NCBI GenBank assembly: GCA_023404345.1
Contig: JAEYCB010000039.1
Coordinates: 18,494-82,493, forward strand
Source of the DNA: Bacillota bacterium
Lineage (GTDB): Bacteria; Bacillota; Clostridia; Christensenellales; Aristaeellaceae
Direction of reading: 5' to 3'
Length of the DNA stretch: 64,000 nt
Below the pieces are notes generated by a model. The model had not been told where the DNA came from, did no database searches, and saw nothing but the letters and a program-made list of their open reading frames with translations. How positions within the stretch are numbered: position 1 is the stretch's first letter; the number at the start of each line of letters is the position of its first letter. This document shows positions 42,848 through 50,917 of this stretch, piece by piece. The translations under genes were made by a program, and so were the position numbers.

Positions 42848-43419
42848 ATGGCTCAGGAACGCGCGCTGCTGGTATCGGCGCGGGGAGTAGACAGGCTGCA
42901 AAAGGCACTCGCCTCCGTTGGTTTCCCGAATGCTGCCTCCGTTTCATCCGCGGGGGAAGCAAGGCGCCTTGCTATGCAGGACACCACATGGCCGCTGGTG
43001 TTGATCAATGCGCCTTTGCCCGATGAAACCGGATTGGAGCTGGCCATGGAGCTGACTGCTACCACCCTGAGCGCCGTGGTGTTGCTGGTCCGGACCGAAC
43101 TGATGAACCTGATTTACACGCCCGCCACCGAGGCCGGCGTACTGGTAATAGGCAAACCGGTGATACCGCAGGTATTTCAGCAGTCGGTGCAGCTGGCCGC
43201 CGCCACGCATAATCGCTTGCTGACGCTCAGCCGCGAAAACGAACAGCTGCATCGCAAGCTGGATGAAATTCGCCTGGTGGATCGGGCCAAGTGCTATTGA
43301 TCGAGCACAGGCATCTGAGCGAAGCCGAGGCACACCGCGCCATTGAAAAGCAGGCCATGGATCAGCGTCTCACCCGAGCACGCGTGGCTCAGCTTATCGT
43401 GGACCGGTATGAACTCTAG
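42848..43419 (+). pseudogene. ANTAR-domain response regulator, frameshifted
   Basis: The first frame encodes 150 residues and stops at 43298-43300 just after LVDRAKC. The next bases in the -1 frame from 43294 continue LLIEHRHLSEAEAHRAIEKQ and AMDQRLTRARVAQLIVDRYEL to a stop at 43417-43419, a normal ANTAR domain whose conserved continuation after DRAKC is LLI. Adding one base at 43294 (a C) restores 190 residues: pseudo-receiver (1-120), coiled-coil (NRLLTLSRENEQLHRKLDEI) and ANTAR. The receiver lacks the usual DD pair. No slippery heptamer is seen, so a true mutation or a sequencing/assembly deletion is more likely than programmed frameshifting. Start 42848 has AGGAGG 9 nt upstream. Homologues beside glnA are nitrogen-responsive RNA antiterminators (NitR type). 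Confidence 0.85.
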
Positions 43420-43736
43420 CAGTCGGTTGGAATTGTTTTGGCGAAGACATCCCGCGCTTGCACGGGATGGGCTGTTGCGTAAAACAGCTCCTTGACGTTA
43501 GCAAATACAAGGACTGCCCGCGGCCAGCGCGCCAAACGTCGATATTTTCGAAGAAGGAAAACCTGTTTTGTCGGAAAAGATCGTCGCAGACAAGCTTTTC
43601 CAGCACGCTAAAGGCCCGGCAAAACTGCCGGGCCTGTTTGTTCTTCGAAATAAAGGAAACGTTCAACGCCTACCCGCGGGGAGTCCGATCTACCTCCCAC
43701 AGCCTACCGGCGGAAGGGAGCCAGAAGGTCCCGAGG
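43420..43736. other. intergenic region between convergent units
   Basis: 317 bp without a supported gene. It contains a hairpin ATCCCG...CGGGAT (43449-43468 region), a strong terminator (separate entry) and a 10-bp inverted repeat TTTCGAAGAA / TTCTTCGAAA (43546-43555 and 43641-43650) around the terminator. Frames read across here lack ribosome-binding sites and protein-like content. Confidence 0.5.
43612..43645 (+). terminator. intrinsic terminator, probably of the glnA-like/ANTAR unit
   Basis: 10-bp stem AGGCCCGGCA / TGCCGGGCCT (43612-43621, 43626-43635), loop AAAC, then GTTTGTTCTT on the plus strand. The minus-strand side has only TTTAGC, but it could also help end the oxidoreductase transcript. 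Confidence 0.78.
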
Positions 43737-44270
43737 TCACTCTCTGGAGCGACCCGCTTCAATGGCTTTGAGGTTGATGTCGAGCAAGTGAGCCTTTTTC
43801 TCACCCAGCCAGTCACGCAGAGTCTCGACGAGATTTTCATCCGTGACCACCTCGGTAGCAGCCTGAATGGCACCGAGCATGACCATATTGCTGACGCGGC
43901 CATTGCCAAGCTGTTCGGCCACTGCGTTGCAGGCGACGGGAATGACCGTCACGTCGGTGCGCAGCTCCACCCCTTCGATCAACGAGGCATTATAGAGCAG
44001 CGTGCCGCCTGCGGGCATCATGGGCATAAACTTGATCAGGCTGGGCTTGTTCATGGCCACCAGCACAGGCGGCTCGCTGACCAGGGGGCTTCCGATGGGC
44101 TCGTCGCTGACAACCACGGCGCAGTTGGCTTCGCCGCCACGCATTTCGGGGCCGTAGCTGGGCATCCAGCTGACCTCATAGCCCTGCCGCATAGCCGCCT
44201 TGGCGATGAGCTGACCGATGAGCAGCACGCCCTGTCCGCCGAAACCGGCAATCAGAAATTGCTTTTCCAT
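43737..44270 (-). CDS. 2-oxoacid:ferredoxin oxidoreductase, gamma subunit
   Basis: 177 residues of the pyruvate/2-oxoacid oxidoreductase catalytic gamma domain. The start MEKQFLIAGFGGQGVLLIG (44270) shares a base with the beta-subunit stop (TGATG). SYGPEMRGGEANC is the typical motif of the CoA-binding-side subunit. Last gene of the delta-alpha-beta-gamma operon; without it the enzyme does not assemble in related systems. Confidence 0.92.
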   Translation of the reverse strand: MEKQFLIAGFGGQGVLLIGQLIAKAAMRQGYEVSWMPSYGPEMRGGEANCAVVVSDEPIGSPLVSEPPVLVAMNKPSLIKFMPMMPAGGTLLYNASLIEGVELRTDVTVIPVACNAVAEQLGNGRVSNMVMLGAIQAATEVVTDENLVETLRDWLGEKKAHLLDINLKAIEAGRSRE

Positions 44271-45025
44271 CACGCCTGGCCCCCTTCCGTGGTGATATCC
44301 TTGTATACGCCCAGCGGATAGGTGGGCAGCATATCGCTCTTGAGCCACTCAAAGGCTTCCTTTGGCGTTTTGCCCCAGTTGGTGGGACAGGTGGAAAGAA
44401 CCTCGACCAAAGTAAAGCCCCGGCCCTCCATCTGCAGCTGGAACGCCTTTTTGATGGCCGCCTTGGCCTTTTTGATATGAGGCACGTCATGCACGCTGAC
44501 GCGCTCAATGTAAGCCGGTCCGTTGAGGGTAGAGAGCATTTCGCTCACCCGCACGGGATAGCCACAATGGCTCACGTCGCGGCCATAGGGGCTTGTGGTC
44601 GTCACCTGGCCGGGCAGCGTAGTGGGGGCCATCTGACCGCCGGTCATGCCATAGATAGCGTTGTTGACGAAAATGACGGTGATCTTTTCGCCACGCGTGG
44701 CCGCGTGAACAATCTCCGCCGCGCCGATAGAGGCCAGGTCACCGTCACCCTGATAGGTGAATACGGCCCGGTCGGGCAGCACGCGCTTGATGCCCGTCGC
44801 CACGGCGGGCGCGCGGCCGTGCGCGGCCTCCATCATGTCGCAGTTGAAATAATCATAGGCAAACACCGCGCAGCCAACGGGCGCGACACCTACGGCCTTG
44901 TCGCCGATGCCCAGCTCATCCAGGGCCTCAGCCACCAGGCGGTGGATGATGCCATGCGTACAGCCGGGGCAGTAATGGAACGGCTTGTCGGTGAGCATGC
45001 GGGTCTTTTCAAACACGATGGCCAT
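44270..45025 (-). CDS. 2-oxoacid:ferredoxin oxidoreductase, beta subunit (TPP-binding)
   Basis: 251 residues. TPP/metal motif GDGDLASIG followed by VNNAIYGMTGGQMAPTT; FHYCPGCTHGIIHRL at the start is typical of KorB/VorA-type subunits. It oxidatively decarboxylates 2-oxoacids with thiamine diphosphate, passing electrons to ferredoxin. The specificity (2-oxoglutarate or branched-chain 2-oxoacids) is not clear from sequence; four separate subunits with a small ferredoxin are compatible with either. Overlaps the alpha stop as TAATG. Confidence 0.93.
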   Translation of the reverse strand: MAIVFEKTRMLTDKPFHYCPGCTHGIIHRLVAEALDELGIGDKAVGVAPVGCAVFAYDYFNCDMMEAAHGRAPAVATGIKRVLPDRAVFTYQGDGDLASIGAAEIVHAATRGEKITVIFVNNAIYGMTGGQMAPTTLPGQVTTTSPYGRDVSHCGYPVRVSEMLSTLNGPAYIERVSVHDVPHIKKAKAAIKKAFQLQMEGRGFTLVEVLSTCPTNWGKTPKEAFEWLKSDMLPTYPLGVYKDITTEGGQA

Positions 45026-46362
45026 TACCGGTCCCCTCCCTTCGGGTTCTGATCGCCGTCGATGCTCTTTTTGATGGCATCAATCGCCTTGCCGATACCC
45101 TCGGCCATGAGCGTAGCTCCCTTGGCCAATCCATCGGCGGCCTTGCCGGCCATATCCGAAGCCTGCTTTTTGAGCGCTTCGGTCTTTTCTACAAATTCAG
45201 GGCTATTGAGCTTCTCATCCAGTTTGCGGCCCATTTCGCCCAGTTTTTCACCCATGTTGCCAATAGCCTGATCTACCTGACCGGCAAAGCCGGAGGGTTG
45301 GGCCATAGCCATGATGCGGTCTACCAGTTCCTTAACCGTGGGCACCATGCCGCCGGTGCGGCCGTAGAACTCGACAGGCCGCTCGCCGTTCACGGCCAGA
45401 CGCACGTCGTCGATCATCTGGCCCATGCTCATCTCCACGCACAGGTACTTTTTCGCGGTAGCCAGGGTGGCGCGGATGGCCGCTTCGGGGAAGGGCCAGA
45501 GGGTGATAGGCCGAATCAGCCCCACGCGCACGCCCTGCTCGCGGCACTTGCGCATGGCGCTTCGCGCAATACGGCTGGTAGTACCATAGGCGACAAGCAC
45601 GATTTCCGCATCCTCCACCAACTCTTCCTGCCAGCGGCATTCGGCTGCCTCGATAGCATCGTACTTGGCCTGCAGGTGCTGGCAATGCGTTTCCATGGCC
45701 TGTGGATCAATGTAAAGAGAGTTGATGATCGCGCGGGGGCTATCCGCCGTGGGCACGTGGCCGGTAGCCGCCCAGGTCTTGGGCTTGAGATCGGCCGCTG
45801 GCTTACGGTTGCTAGCCTTATCCATGTCCACGGGCTCCATCATCTGGCCAATCAGGCCGTCGCCCAAGAGCATAACGGGGTTGCGGTAACGATCAGCGAT
45901 GTCGAAGGCCTCCTGCGTCAGCGTCACGGCCTCCTGTACGGAACTGGGGGCCAGCACGCACATGCGGTAGTCACCGTGGCCACCGCCACGCGTGGCCTGA
46001 TAGTAGTCACTCTGCGCAGGCTGAATGCTTCCCAGGCCGGGGCCGCCACGCACCATATTAACGATTACGCAGGGCAGCTCTGCGCCCACAATGTAGCTGA
46101 TGCCCTCCTGCTTGAGGCTGATTCCGGGCGAGGAGGAGCTGGTCATTACGCGCGCACCTGCACCGGCCGCACCATAGACCATATTGATGGCCGCTACCTC
46201 GCTTTCAGCCTGCAAAAAGCAGCCACCTACCTGAGGCATGCGCTTGGACATATATTCGGGAATCTGGTTCTGGGGCGTGATGGGATAGCCGAAAAAGAAG
46301 CGGCATCCAGCCTGGATGGCGGCCTCGGCAATCGCCTCGTTGCCCTTCAAGAGCTTTTTCAT
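45025..46362 (-). CDS. 2-oxoacid:ferredoxin oxidoreductase, alpha subunit with helical tail
   Basis: 445 residues. Residues 1-355 match the usual alpha subunit: KKLLKGNEAIAEAAIQAGC, FGYPITPQNQIPEYMSKR, TSSSSPGISLKQEGISY, LLGDGLIGQMMEP and the C-terminal transketolase-like part GLIRPITLWPFP. Residues 356-445 form an unusual tail of amphipathic helix (MGEKLGEMGRKLDEKL, ALKKQASDMAGKAADGL, LMAEGIGKAIDAIKKSI) absent in ordinary homologues of about 350 residues. The tail may mediate assembly or membrane/scaffold association; this is inference. The delta gene lies 22 bp upstream. Confidence 0.92.
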   Translation of the reverse strand: MKKLLKGNEAIAEAAIQAGCRFFFGYPITPQNQIPEYMSKRMPQVGGCFLQAESEVAAINMVYGAAGAGARVMTSSSSPGISLKQEGISYIVGAELPCVIVNMVRGGPGLGSIQPAQSDYYQATRGGGHGDYRMCVLAPSSVQEAVTLTQEAFDIADRYRNPVMLLGDGLIGQMMEPVDMDKASNRKPAADLKPKTWAATGHVPTADSPRAIINSLYIDPQAMETHCQHLQAKYDAIEAAECRWQEELVEDAEIVLVAYGTTSRIARSAMRKCREQGVRVGLIRPITLWPFPEAAIRATLATAKKYLCVEMSMGQMIDDVRLAVNGERPVEFYGRTGGMVPTVKELVDRIMAMAQPSGFAGQVDQAIGNMGEKLGEMGRKLDEKLNSPEFVEKTEALKKQASDMAGKAADGLAKGATLMAEGIGKAIDAIKKSIDGDQNPKGGDR

Positions 46363-46384
46363 GGCCTTTCGTTCCTTCCTTGCG

Positions 46385-46591
46385 CTATTTTTCCACGGTG
46401 ATCGCTACATCGGGGCACATCGTGGCACAGAACGCGCATCCGATGCAGCTGTCCAGATCCTTGCAGTGGGCGGGGTGATAACCCTTTTTGTTCAGGTGTG
46501 ATGTATCAAGCTCCATGATGTGCTTAGGGCACGCATCCACGCACAGCGCGCAGCCCTTGCAAACATCCTCGTTTACGGTAACAACCGCCAT
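46385..46591 (-). CDS. 2-oxoacid oxidoreductase delta subunit, 2[4Fe-4S] ferredoxin
   Basis: 68 residues, two CxxCxxCxxxCP clusters: CKGCALCVDACP and CIGCAFCATMCP. It carries electrons from the TPP centre to ferredoxin. First gene of the operon, with promoter and AGGAGG upstream. Confidence 0.95.
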   Translation of the reverse strand: MAVVTVNEDVCKGCALCVDACPKHIMELDTSHLNKKGYHPAHCKDLDSCIGCAFCATMCPDVAITVEK

Positions 46592-46650
46592 ACTCTAACC
46601 TCCTCCATCCAGCGTACTGGCATCTCAAAAATGAAATGCAACTATTTTCT

Positions 46651-46678
46651 ATTATAGACTTCATCCCGGTAAAGTCAA
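46651..46678 (-). promoter_or_regulatory. promoter of the oxidoreductase operon
   Basis: -35 TTGACT (46673-46678), 16-bp spacer, -10 TATAAT (46651-46656), minus strand; 59 bp before the delta-subunit start. The rest of the 318-bp divergent region up to the next gene shows only the promoter of that gene. Confidence 0.85.
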
Positions 46679-46840
46679 CCGAAAAACCAGAAACGTACAA
46701 TGCTCTTCAGATGTAACTGGTACGACCGGAGGCGGACCGGCAAAGTCTGCAGACAGGCCTGCCGCTTTTCCCGCTCACCTTCGATGCCGGCGCGGCCTCC
46801 ATCATTCGTTTTTACTGCTTGTAACTCCTTGCCTGAGCGG

Positions 46841-46869
46841 TTTACTTTTGGCTCGGTTTTGTGTACAAT
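46841..46869 (+). promoter_or_regulatory. promoter of the secreted papain-fold-like gene
   Basis: -35 TTTACT (46841-46846), 17-bp spacer, -10 TACAAT (46864-46869). Confidence 0.65.
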
Positions 46870-46909
46870 GCATAGGGATTATCACCAACCAAGTGGGAGG
46901 ACGACTCGC

Positions 46910-47692
46910 ATGAAGAATCATTTCCGCCGCATCCTGTGTGCGCTTCTGGCACTGGCCTTGTGCTTGCCGCTCGCGGCCATAGCTGACGTATCCATCACCA
47001 TCATCGGGGAGGACGGAGAACAGGAGCAGCTCCAAACCGCTGAGTCCCAAGAGCAGGGCGATGCGCGCGAAGCCTTTATAGACGGCATCATCGATCTGGC
47101 AAAGAAAAAATTCGATGAGGCCGGCGGCCAGCCCCAACGCGCGCATTACAGTGGCGATATTTACGTGTGTAAAAACTTCACGGTGTATCTTTTCCGTGAG
47201 AACCGCGACCGCTTCCGCATGGCGGAATACCCCGATACGCCACTGGTCATTCCCGACAACAAGCCGCGCGACGAATGCACCGACTATGTTTACGGCGTGG
47301 AATGGAAGGATGTACCCGCCTCCGAGGGAAACCCATTCTACGTAGCCGCCAGCTTCCGCTATGACCCGGACAAGACCAAGGAGGAAAACTGGGAAGACGC
47401 ACGCGCCTTTCTGATGCAGGTCCAGCGGGGGGATTACTTCCAGATGGCTGCAAACTATTATTATGGCGTGGGTGCGCACAGCATGATCTTCACCGAGGAT
47501 TACGATCCCGAGACCGATACCGTCACATGGACGGACAGCAACATGCGCGGTGCCACGCGCAACGGTGAGCGCTACGGTTACGTGCAGTTCGACGCTGTGA
47601 AGGAGATTGACTGGTTTGTAGATGCGTTCTGCCGCAAGAAATACGGCGCAACCCTCTACCGCCTGCGCGACGACATCATTTGGGTCGAGTAA
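46910..47692 (+). CDS. secreted protein, possible papain-fold (NlpC/CHAP-like) hydrolase
   Basis: 260 residues. Start at 46910 with GGGAGG about 9 nt upstream. Signal peptide (1-24, LAAIA-DV). Middle: acidic Gln/Glu-rich linker, then a domain of about 185 residues with Cys87 in DIYVCKNFTVYLF, His190 in GVGAHSMIF and Asp209/Asn211 in VTWTDSNM, which is the order Cys-His-Asp/Asn of papain-like cysteine amidases. It ends with WFVDAFCRKKYGATLYRLR (split here by reader). The family is not recognised; the catalytic idea is inference from the motif order. The phosphoglycerate mutase gene follows 37 bp later. Confidence 0.6.
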   Translation: MKNHFRRILCALLALALCLPLAAIADVSITIIGEDGEQEQLQTAESQEQGDAREAFIDGIIDLAKKKFDEAGGQPQRAHYSGDIYVCKNFTVYLFRENRDRFRMAEYPDTPLVIPDNKPRDECTDYVYGVEWKDVPASEGNPFYVAASFRYDPDKTKEENWEDARAFLMQVQRGDYFQMAANYYYGVGAHSMIFTEDYDPETDTVTWTDSNMRGATRNGERYGYVQFDAVKEIDWFVDAFCRKKYGATLYRLRDDIIWVE

Positions 47693-47729
47693 AACATTCC
47701 TCAAAGGACAGGGAAAGAAGGCTTTCAGG

Positions 47730-49022
47730 ATGAAATACGTACTGGTCATTGGCGACGGCATGGCCGACACGCGCCTGCCCCAGCTCGCCGGCAAAACCCC
47801 GCTGGAGGCGCTGGCCCTGCCCGCCTTCGATCGCTGCGCGGGATGCTTCTGCGGCCGCGCGCTCACAGTGCCCCACGGCATGCCAGCGGGCAGCGACACC
47901 GCTATCTTGAGTATTTTCGGCTATGCGCCGCAGACGTATTACACAGGCCGCAGCGTGCTAGAAGCCGCAGGCATGGGCGTGAGCCTGCCGGATGGAGCCA
48001 TCAGTTTCCGCGTCAACCTGTGCGCTGTGCTGCCCGGCGATGACGGACGGCTGATCATTCATAGCCATAACGGCGGCAACATCCACGGGGAGGAAGCAAC
48101 CACCCTGATGAATGATCTGCTCGCCGATCCTGACTTCTCTGCTCTGATGCAAAGCGCCGGTCTTTCCATCACCGTAACCGACACCTTCCGGCATGTGGGT
48201 GTGATGGCCTCCGGAGCGCGGGACCTGGCCAGTGTCTGCCTGACCGAGCCGCACAACGTTCTGGAGCAGCCCATTGACACCTATCTGCCCCGCCTGACGC
48301 GCGAGACAGATGACGAGGCGGCCCGCAAGCTGTGCGACGATATCCGCGCGCTCATGCTGCGCAGCTACGAGGTGCTCAAGGATCATCCCGTCAATTTGCG
48401 CCGCAAAAGCCTGGGCCTCCTGCCCGCCGACATGATCTGGCCCTGGGGCGCCGCCACCGCTGTGCGCCTGCCCTCTTTTCGCGAGAAGTACGGCCACTGG
48501 GGTACGGTTGTGAGTGCTGTACCGCTGGTATGGGGCATCGCTGGACTAGCCGGATTGAAGACACCGCATGTGGAAGGCGCGACTGGCGACCTGGATACCA
48601 ACTATGAGGGCAAGGTGCGCTGCGCGCTGGATGCGCTGGCCGGCGGGGATGATTTCGCCGCCGTGCACATCGAGGCCCCGGATGAGATGGCGCACGCAGG
48701 CGACCTTGGCCGCAAGCTGGAGGCCATTCAGAACGTAGAAAGCCGTGTGGTCGCCCCCATCCTCAGCGAACTGACCGCACGCGGCGAGGATTTCCGCCTG
48801 TTGCTTTTGAGCGATCATCCAACGCTCCTGACCACGCGTACGCATGACGGCAGCCCCGTTCCCTATGCCATCTACGACAGCCGGACCGTAGCTGCCGCGC
48901 GCGCGGCTGGCAAGCCCGCTCCCACGCGCAAGTTCTGCGAGGAGGAGCTGGCCTGCGAACCTGTGCTGATGGATGGCACTGATTTGATGAAGCTCCTGTT
49001 CAATCCCGACTATCGCGGATAA
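47730..49022 (+). CDS. apgM: cofactor-independent phosphoglycerate mutase, archaeal type (ApgM)
   Basis: 430 residues of the alkaline-phosphatase superfamily ApgM group. VIGDGMADTRLPQLAGKTPLEAL (metal Asp), AGSDTAILSIFGYAP with the phosphorylated Ser, HSHNGGNIHGEE, APDEMAHAGD and SDHPTLLTTRTHDG carry the metal-binding Asp/His residues. It interconverts 3- and 2-phosphoglycerate; some relatives were proposed to phosphorylate homoserine. Start chosen at 47730; GGGAAAGAAGG is upstream. It sits behind a secreted-protein gene, possibly co-transcribed. Confidence 0.88.
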   Translation: MKYVLVIGDGMADTRLPQLAGKTPLEALALPAFDRCAGCFCGRALTVPHGMPAGSDTAILSIFGYAPQTYYTGRSVLEAAGMGVSLPDGAISFRVNLCAVLPGDDGRLIIHSHNGGNIHGEEATTLMNDLLADPDFSALMQSAGLSITVTDTFRHVGVMASGARDLASVCLTEPHNVLEQPIDTYLPRLTRETDDEAARKLCDDIRALMLRSYEVLKDHPVNLRRKSLGLLPADMIWPWGAATAVRLPSFREKYGHWGTVVSAVPLVWGIAGLAGLKTPHVEGATGDLDTNYEGKVRCALDALAGGDDFAAVHIEAPDEMAHAGDLGRKLEAIQNVESRVVAPILSELTARGEDFRLLLLSDHPTLLTTRTHDGSPVPYAIYDSRTVAAARAAGKPAPTRKFCEEELACEPVLMDGTDLMKLLFNPDYRG

Positions 49023-49041
49023 CACTCTGCAAAGCGACAAA

Positions 49042-49069
49042 AAGGGCCCGACGCAAGCGTCGGGCCCTT
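49042..49069. terminator. bidirectional intrinsic terminator
   Basis: Perfect 12-bp stem (49042-49053, 49058-49069), loop CAAG. Minus strand continues TTTTTGTCG (for the WG-repeat gene) and plus strand CCTTTATG (for apgM). Confidence 0.9.
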
Positions 49070-49081
49070 CCTTTATGCTTT

Positions 49082-50395
49082 TTAGCGAACCATGAGCGTA
49101 TCATCCACGATTACCGCATCCGCATAGTCGGTAATGCTGATGTCGTAGCTCGCATACTCAAGCGGCAGTACTTCGTTGCCGTGCCAGTCCACCAGACCGT
49201 AGGCGTCATCCTTGCACACCACCAGCAGCGAGCCGTCGCCGCCGGAGTATTCATCCACCTCATCAAAATCCGTCTGGGTCTGGGTGCCGTCAGCCGCCAC
49301 AATGTAGATGGAACCGTCCAGATCCGTCACCGTAAGAGTGCAGCCGTGCTGTGTCACGCCCGCAGCGCCGTACTTGAGCTCGCATGTCACCTGTCCGTCG
49401 GTATCCACAAAGCCCACTTTGCCGTCCTTTTCCACGCAGACAAAGCCGTTGTGCACATAGCGATAGATAGTGGCCAGACCAAAGGAGTAGATCTCGTCGT
49501 ATTCGCAGGGTACGGCCAGCCTGCCGCCGGCCAGGTCGTACAGGCCATAGAGGTCGTTCTGCTCCACGGTCACGTAGCCATCATAGACCATGCCGATGGA
49601 ATCATATCCCTCCGGTACGAGCACGTTGCCCTCGGCATCCAGCAGGCGAATGCCATTGTCGCCGTTCACTTTGATATAACCGGTATCAGTATCTTCATAG
49701 GCACTGTAGACATCTTCGGCAATCACCTGCCCATCGCTGAGGCACACCGCGTTGCCGTCCACCTCGTCATAGGCGTTATAAAGGGAAGTCACCTCAACGT
49801 CCACCGGCGCGAGGGTCTTGTCGTACACATGGATGACCTCCTGACGGTCCTCCACGTAGAGGTAGTCGCCATGAGGCACGGCCGTCCCGCAGTCCTCACG
49901 CGCAAGGGTGCCTACCTTCTGGCCAGCTTCCAGGTCATATACATCATAGGCTGTGACCATATAGTGCTCGCCGCCACCCAGGAAGCCGCCGGAATAGTCG
50001 TAGTTCTCGCTCTCGGTCGGCTCCAGCGTCACCGCCAGGCCCCATTTTTCGCTCAACACCTCAAAAGCGGCATACTCCCAGCCCGTGACCGCCTGCCCAT
50101 CGGCGCGGAGAAGCGCGTGGGTGTTGAGCCCATCCTCGTTGATGGCCTCAAAAAAGCCATAATCCGCATAGGCCAGCAGCCCATATTCGCAGGGAATCAG
50201 CATTTCACCGTCAGTGTTATAAAGGCCATAGAGGCGGGAATCCGCGTCGCGGGCAATGAGATAATGGGTCCCATCCACATATTCCAAGCTGTCGACATTC
50301 AGCTCCACGGGCATGAGCACAGCACCTTCGCCCAGTGCCACAAGGCACACCAGCAGCATAGCAGCAGCCAGCATAACCGCAACAATCTTTTTCAT
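49082..50395 (-). CDS. secreted WG-repeat protein
   Basis: 437 residues. Signal peptide (1-22, VALG-EG). At least five WG-like repeats: LYGLYNTDGEMLIPCEYG, GIRLLDAEGNVLVPEGYD, LYGLYDLAGGRLAVPCEYD, KVGFVDTDGQVTCELKYG and AYGLVDWHGNEVLPLEYA; most are missing the tryptophan of the consensus. Strongly acidic. Function unknown; WG repeats are thought to bind other macromolecules at the cell surface. ATG at 50395 has GGAGGG 6 nt upstream. Confidence 0.87.
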   Translation of the reverse strand: MKKIVAVMLAAAMLLVCLVALGEGAVLMPVELNVDSLEYVDGTHYLIARDADSRLYGLYNTDGEMLIPCEYGLLAYADYGFFEAINEDGLNTHALLRADGQAVTGWEYAAFEVLSEKWGLAVTLEPTESENYDYSGGFLGGGEHYMVTAYDVYDLEAGQKVGTLAREDCGTAVPHGDYLYVEDRQEVIHVYDKTLAPVDVEVTSLYNAYDEVDGNAVCLSDGQVIAEDVYSAYEDTDTGYIKVNGDNGIRLLDAEGNVLVPEGYDSIGMVYDGYVTVEQNDLYGLYDLAGGRLAVPCEYDEIYSFGLATIYRYVHNGFVCVEKDGKVGFVDTDGQVTCELKYGAAGVTQHGCTLTVTDLDGSIYIVAADGTQTQTDFDEVDEYSGGDGSLLVVCKDDAYGLVDWHGNEVLPLEYASYDISITDYADAVIVDDTLMVR

Positions 50396-50434
50396 TTTCA
50401 ACCCTCCAAACACAGATTTCTCCTGTCCGGTTGC

Positions 50435-50463
50435 ATTCTAGCACATTGTCTTGCTTCTGTCAA
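50435..50463 (-). promoter_or_regulatory. promoter of the WG-repeat gene
   Basis: -35 TTGACA (50458-50463), 17-bp spacer, -10 TAGAAT (50435-50440), minus strand. Its -35 overlaps the U-tract of the rpmJ terminator. Confidence 0.83.
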
Positions 50464-50495
50464 AAAGAAAGCCGCGCGGATTTTGTCCACGCGGC
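50461..50495 (-). terminator. intrinsic terminator after rpmJ
   Basis: Stem GCCGCGTGGA / TCCGCGCGGC (arms 50486-50495 and 50471-50480, one G-U type mismatch), loop CAAAA, then TTTCTTTTTG on the minus strand. It ends the S10-spc transcript. Confidence 0.88.
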
Positions 50496-50538
50496 ATATT
50501 TCCCAGACCGGATGCACACTTCGCTCCGGCAACAATCA

Positions 50539-50652
50539 TCAGCCCTGCTTCTGCTTATGCTTGGGGTTCTCGCAGATTACCATCACGCGGCCCTTGCGCT
50601 TGATAATCTTGCACTTTTCGCAGATGGGCTTGACCGAGGGGCGTACCTTCAT
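50539..50652 (-). CDS. rpmJ: 50S ribosomal protein L36
   Basis: 37 residues beginning MKVRPSVKPICEKCKIIKRK and ending CENPKHKQKQG: the zinc-binding form with CxxC, Cys and His. ATG at 50652 with GGAGG 9 nt upstream. It lies 43 bp after infA and is the last gene of the cluster. Confidence 0.97.
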   Translation of the reverse strand: MKVRPSVKPICEKCKIIKRKGRVMVICENPKHKQKQG

Positions 50653-50695
50653 GCTCGTATCCTCCTTACTTGCGCGGCGGCAGCCGCCGCGGGTA

Positions 50696-50917
50696 TCAGT
50701 TCTTGCTGCGCCACGTGATGCGGCCGCGCGTCAGGTCATAGGGCGAAAGCTCTACCGTGACCTTATCGCCGGGATAGATGCGGATGAAGTTCATGCGCAT
50801 CTTTCCGGAAATCTGTGCCATGATCCGGTGGCCGCCGGCGAGCTCCACTTTGAAGTTCGCGTTGGGAAGCGCCTCAATGACCGTGCCTTCCATTTCGATG
50901 ACATCACTTTTGGACAA
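50696..50917 (-). CDS. infA: translation initiation factor IF-1
   Basis: 73 residues, S1-like OB fold: DVIEMEGTVIEALPNANFKV and MRMNFIRIYPGDKVTVELSP with DLTRGRITWR. It binds the ribosomal A site during initiation. Overlaps the KOW gene by 14 bp. Confidence 0.98.
   Translation of the reverse strand: MSKSDVIEMEGTVIEALPNANFKVELAGGHRIMAQISGKMRMNFIRIYPGDKVTVELSPYDLTRGRITWRSKN

Noticed and set aside
43285..43300. Programmed -1 frameshift in the ANTAR gene
   Set aside because: No X-XXY-YYZ slippery heptamer and no downstream stimulatory stem seen; one-base deletion explains the data more simply.
43394..43666. 90-codon minus-strand frame in the gap after the ANTAR gene
   Set aside because: Crosses the terminator hairpin, has no RBS and no protein-like pattern.
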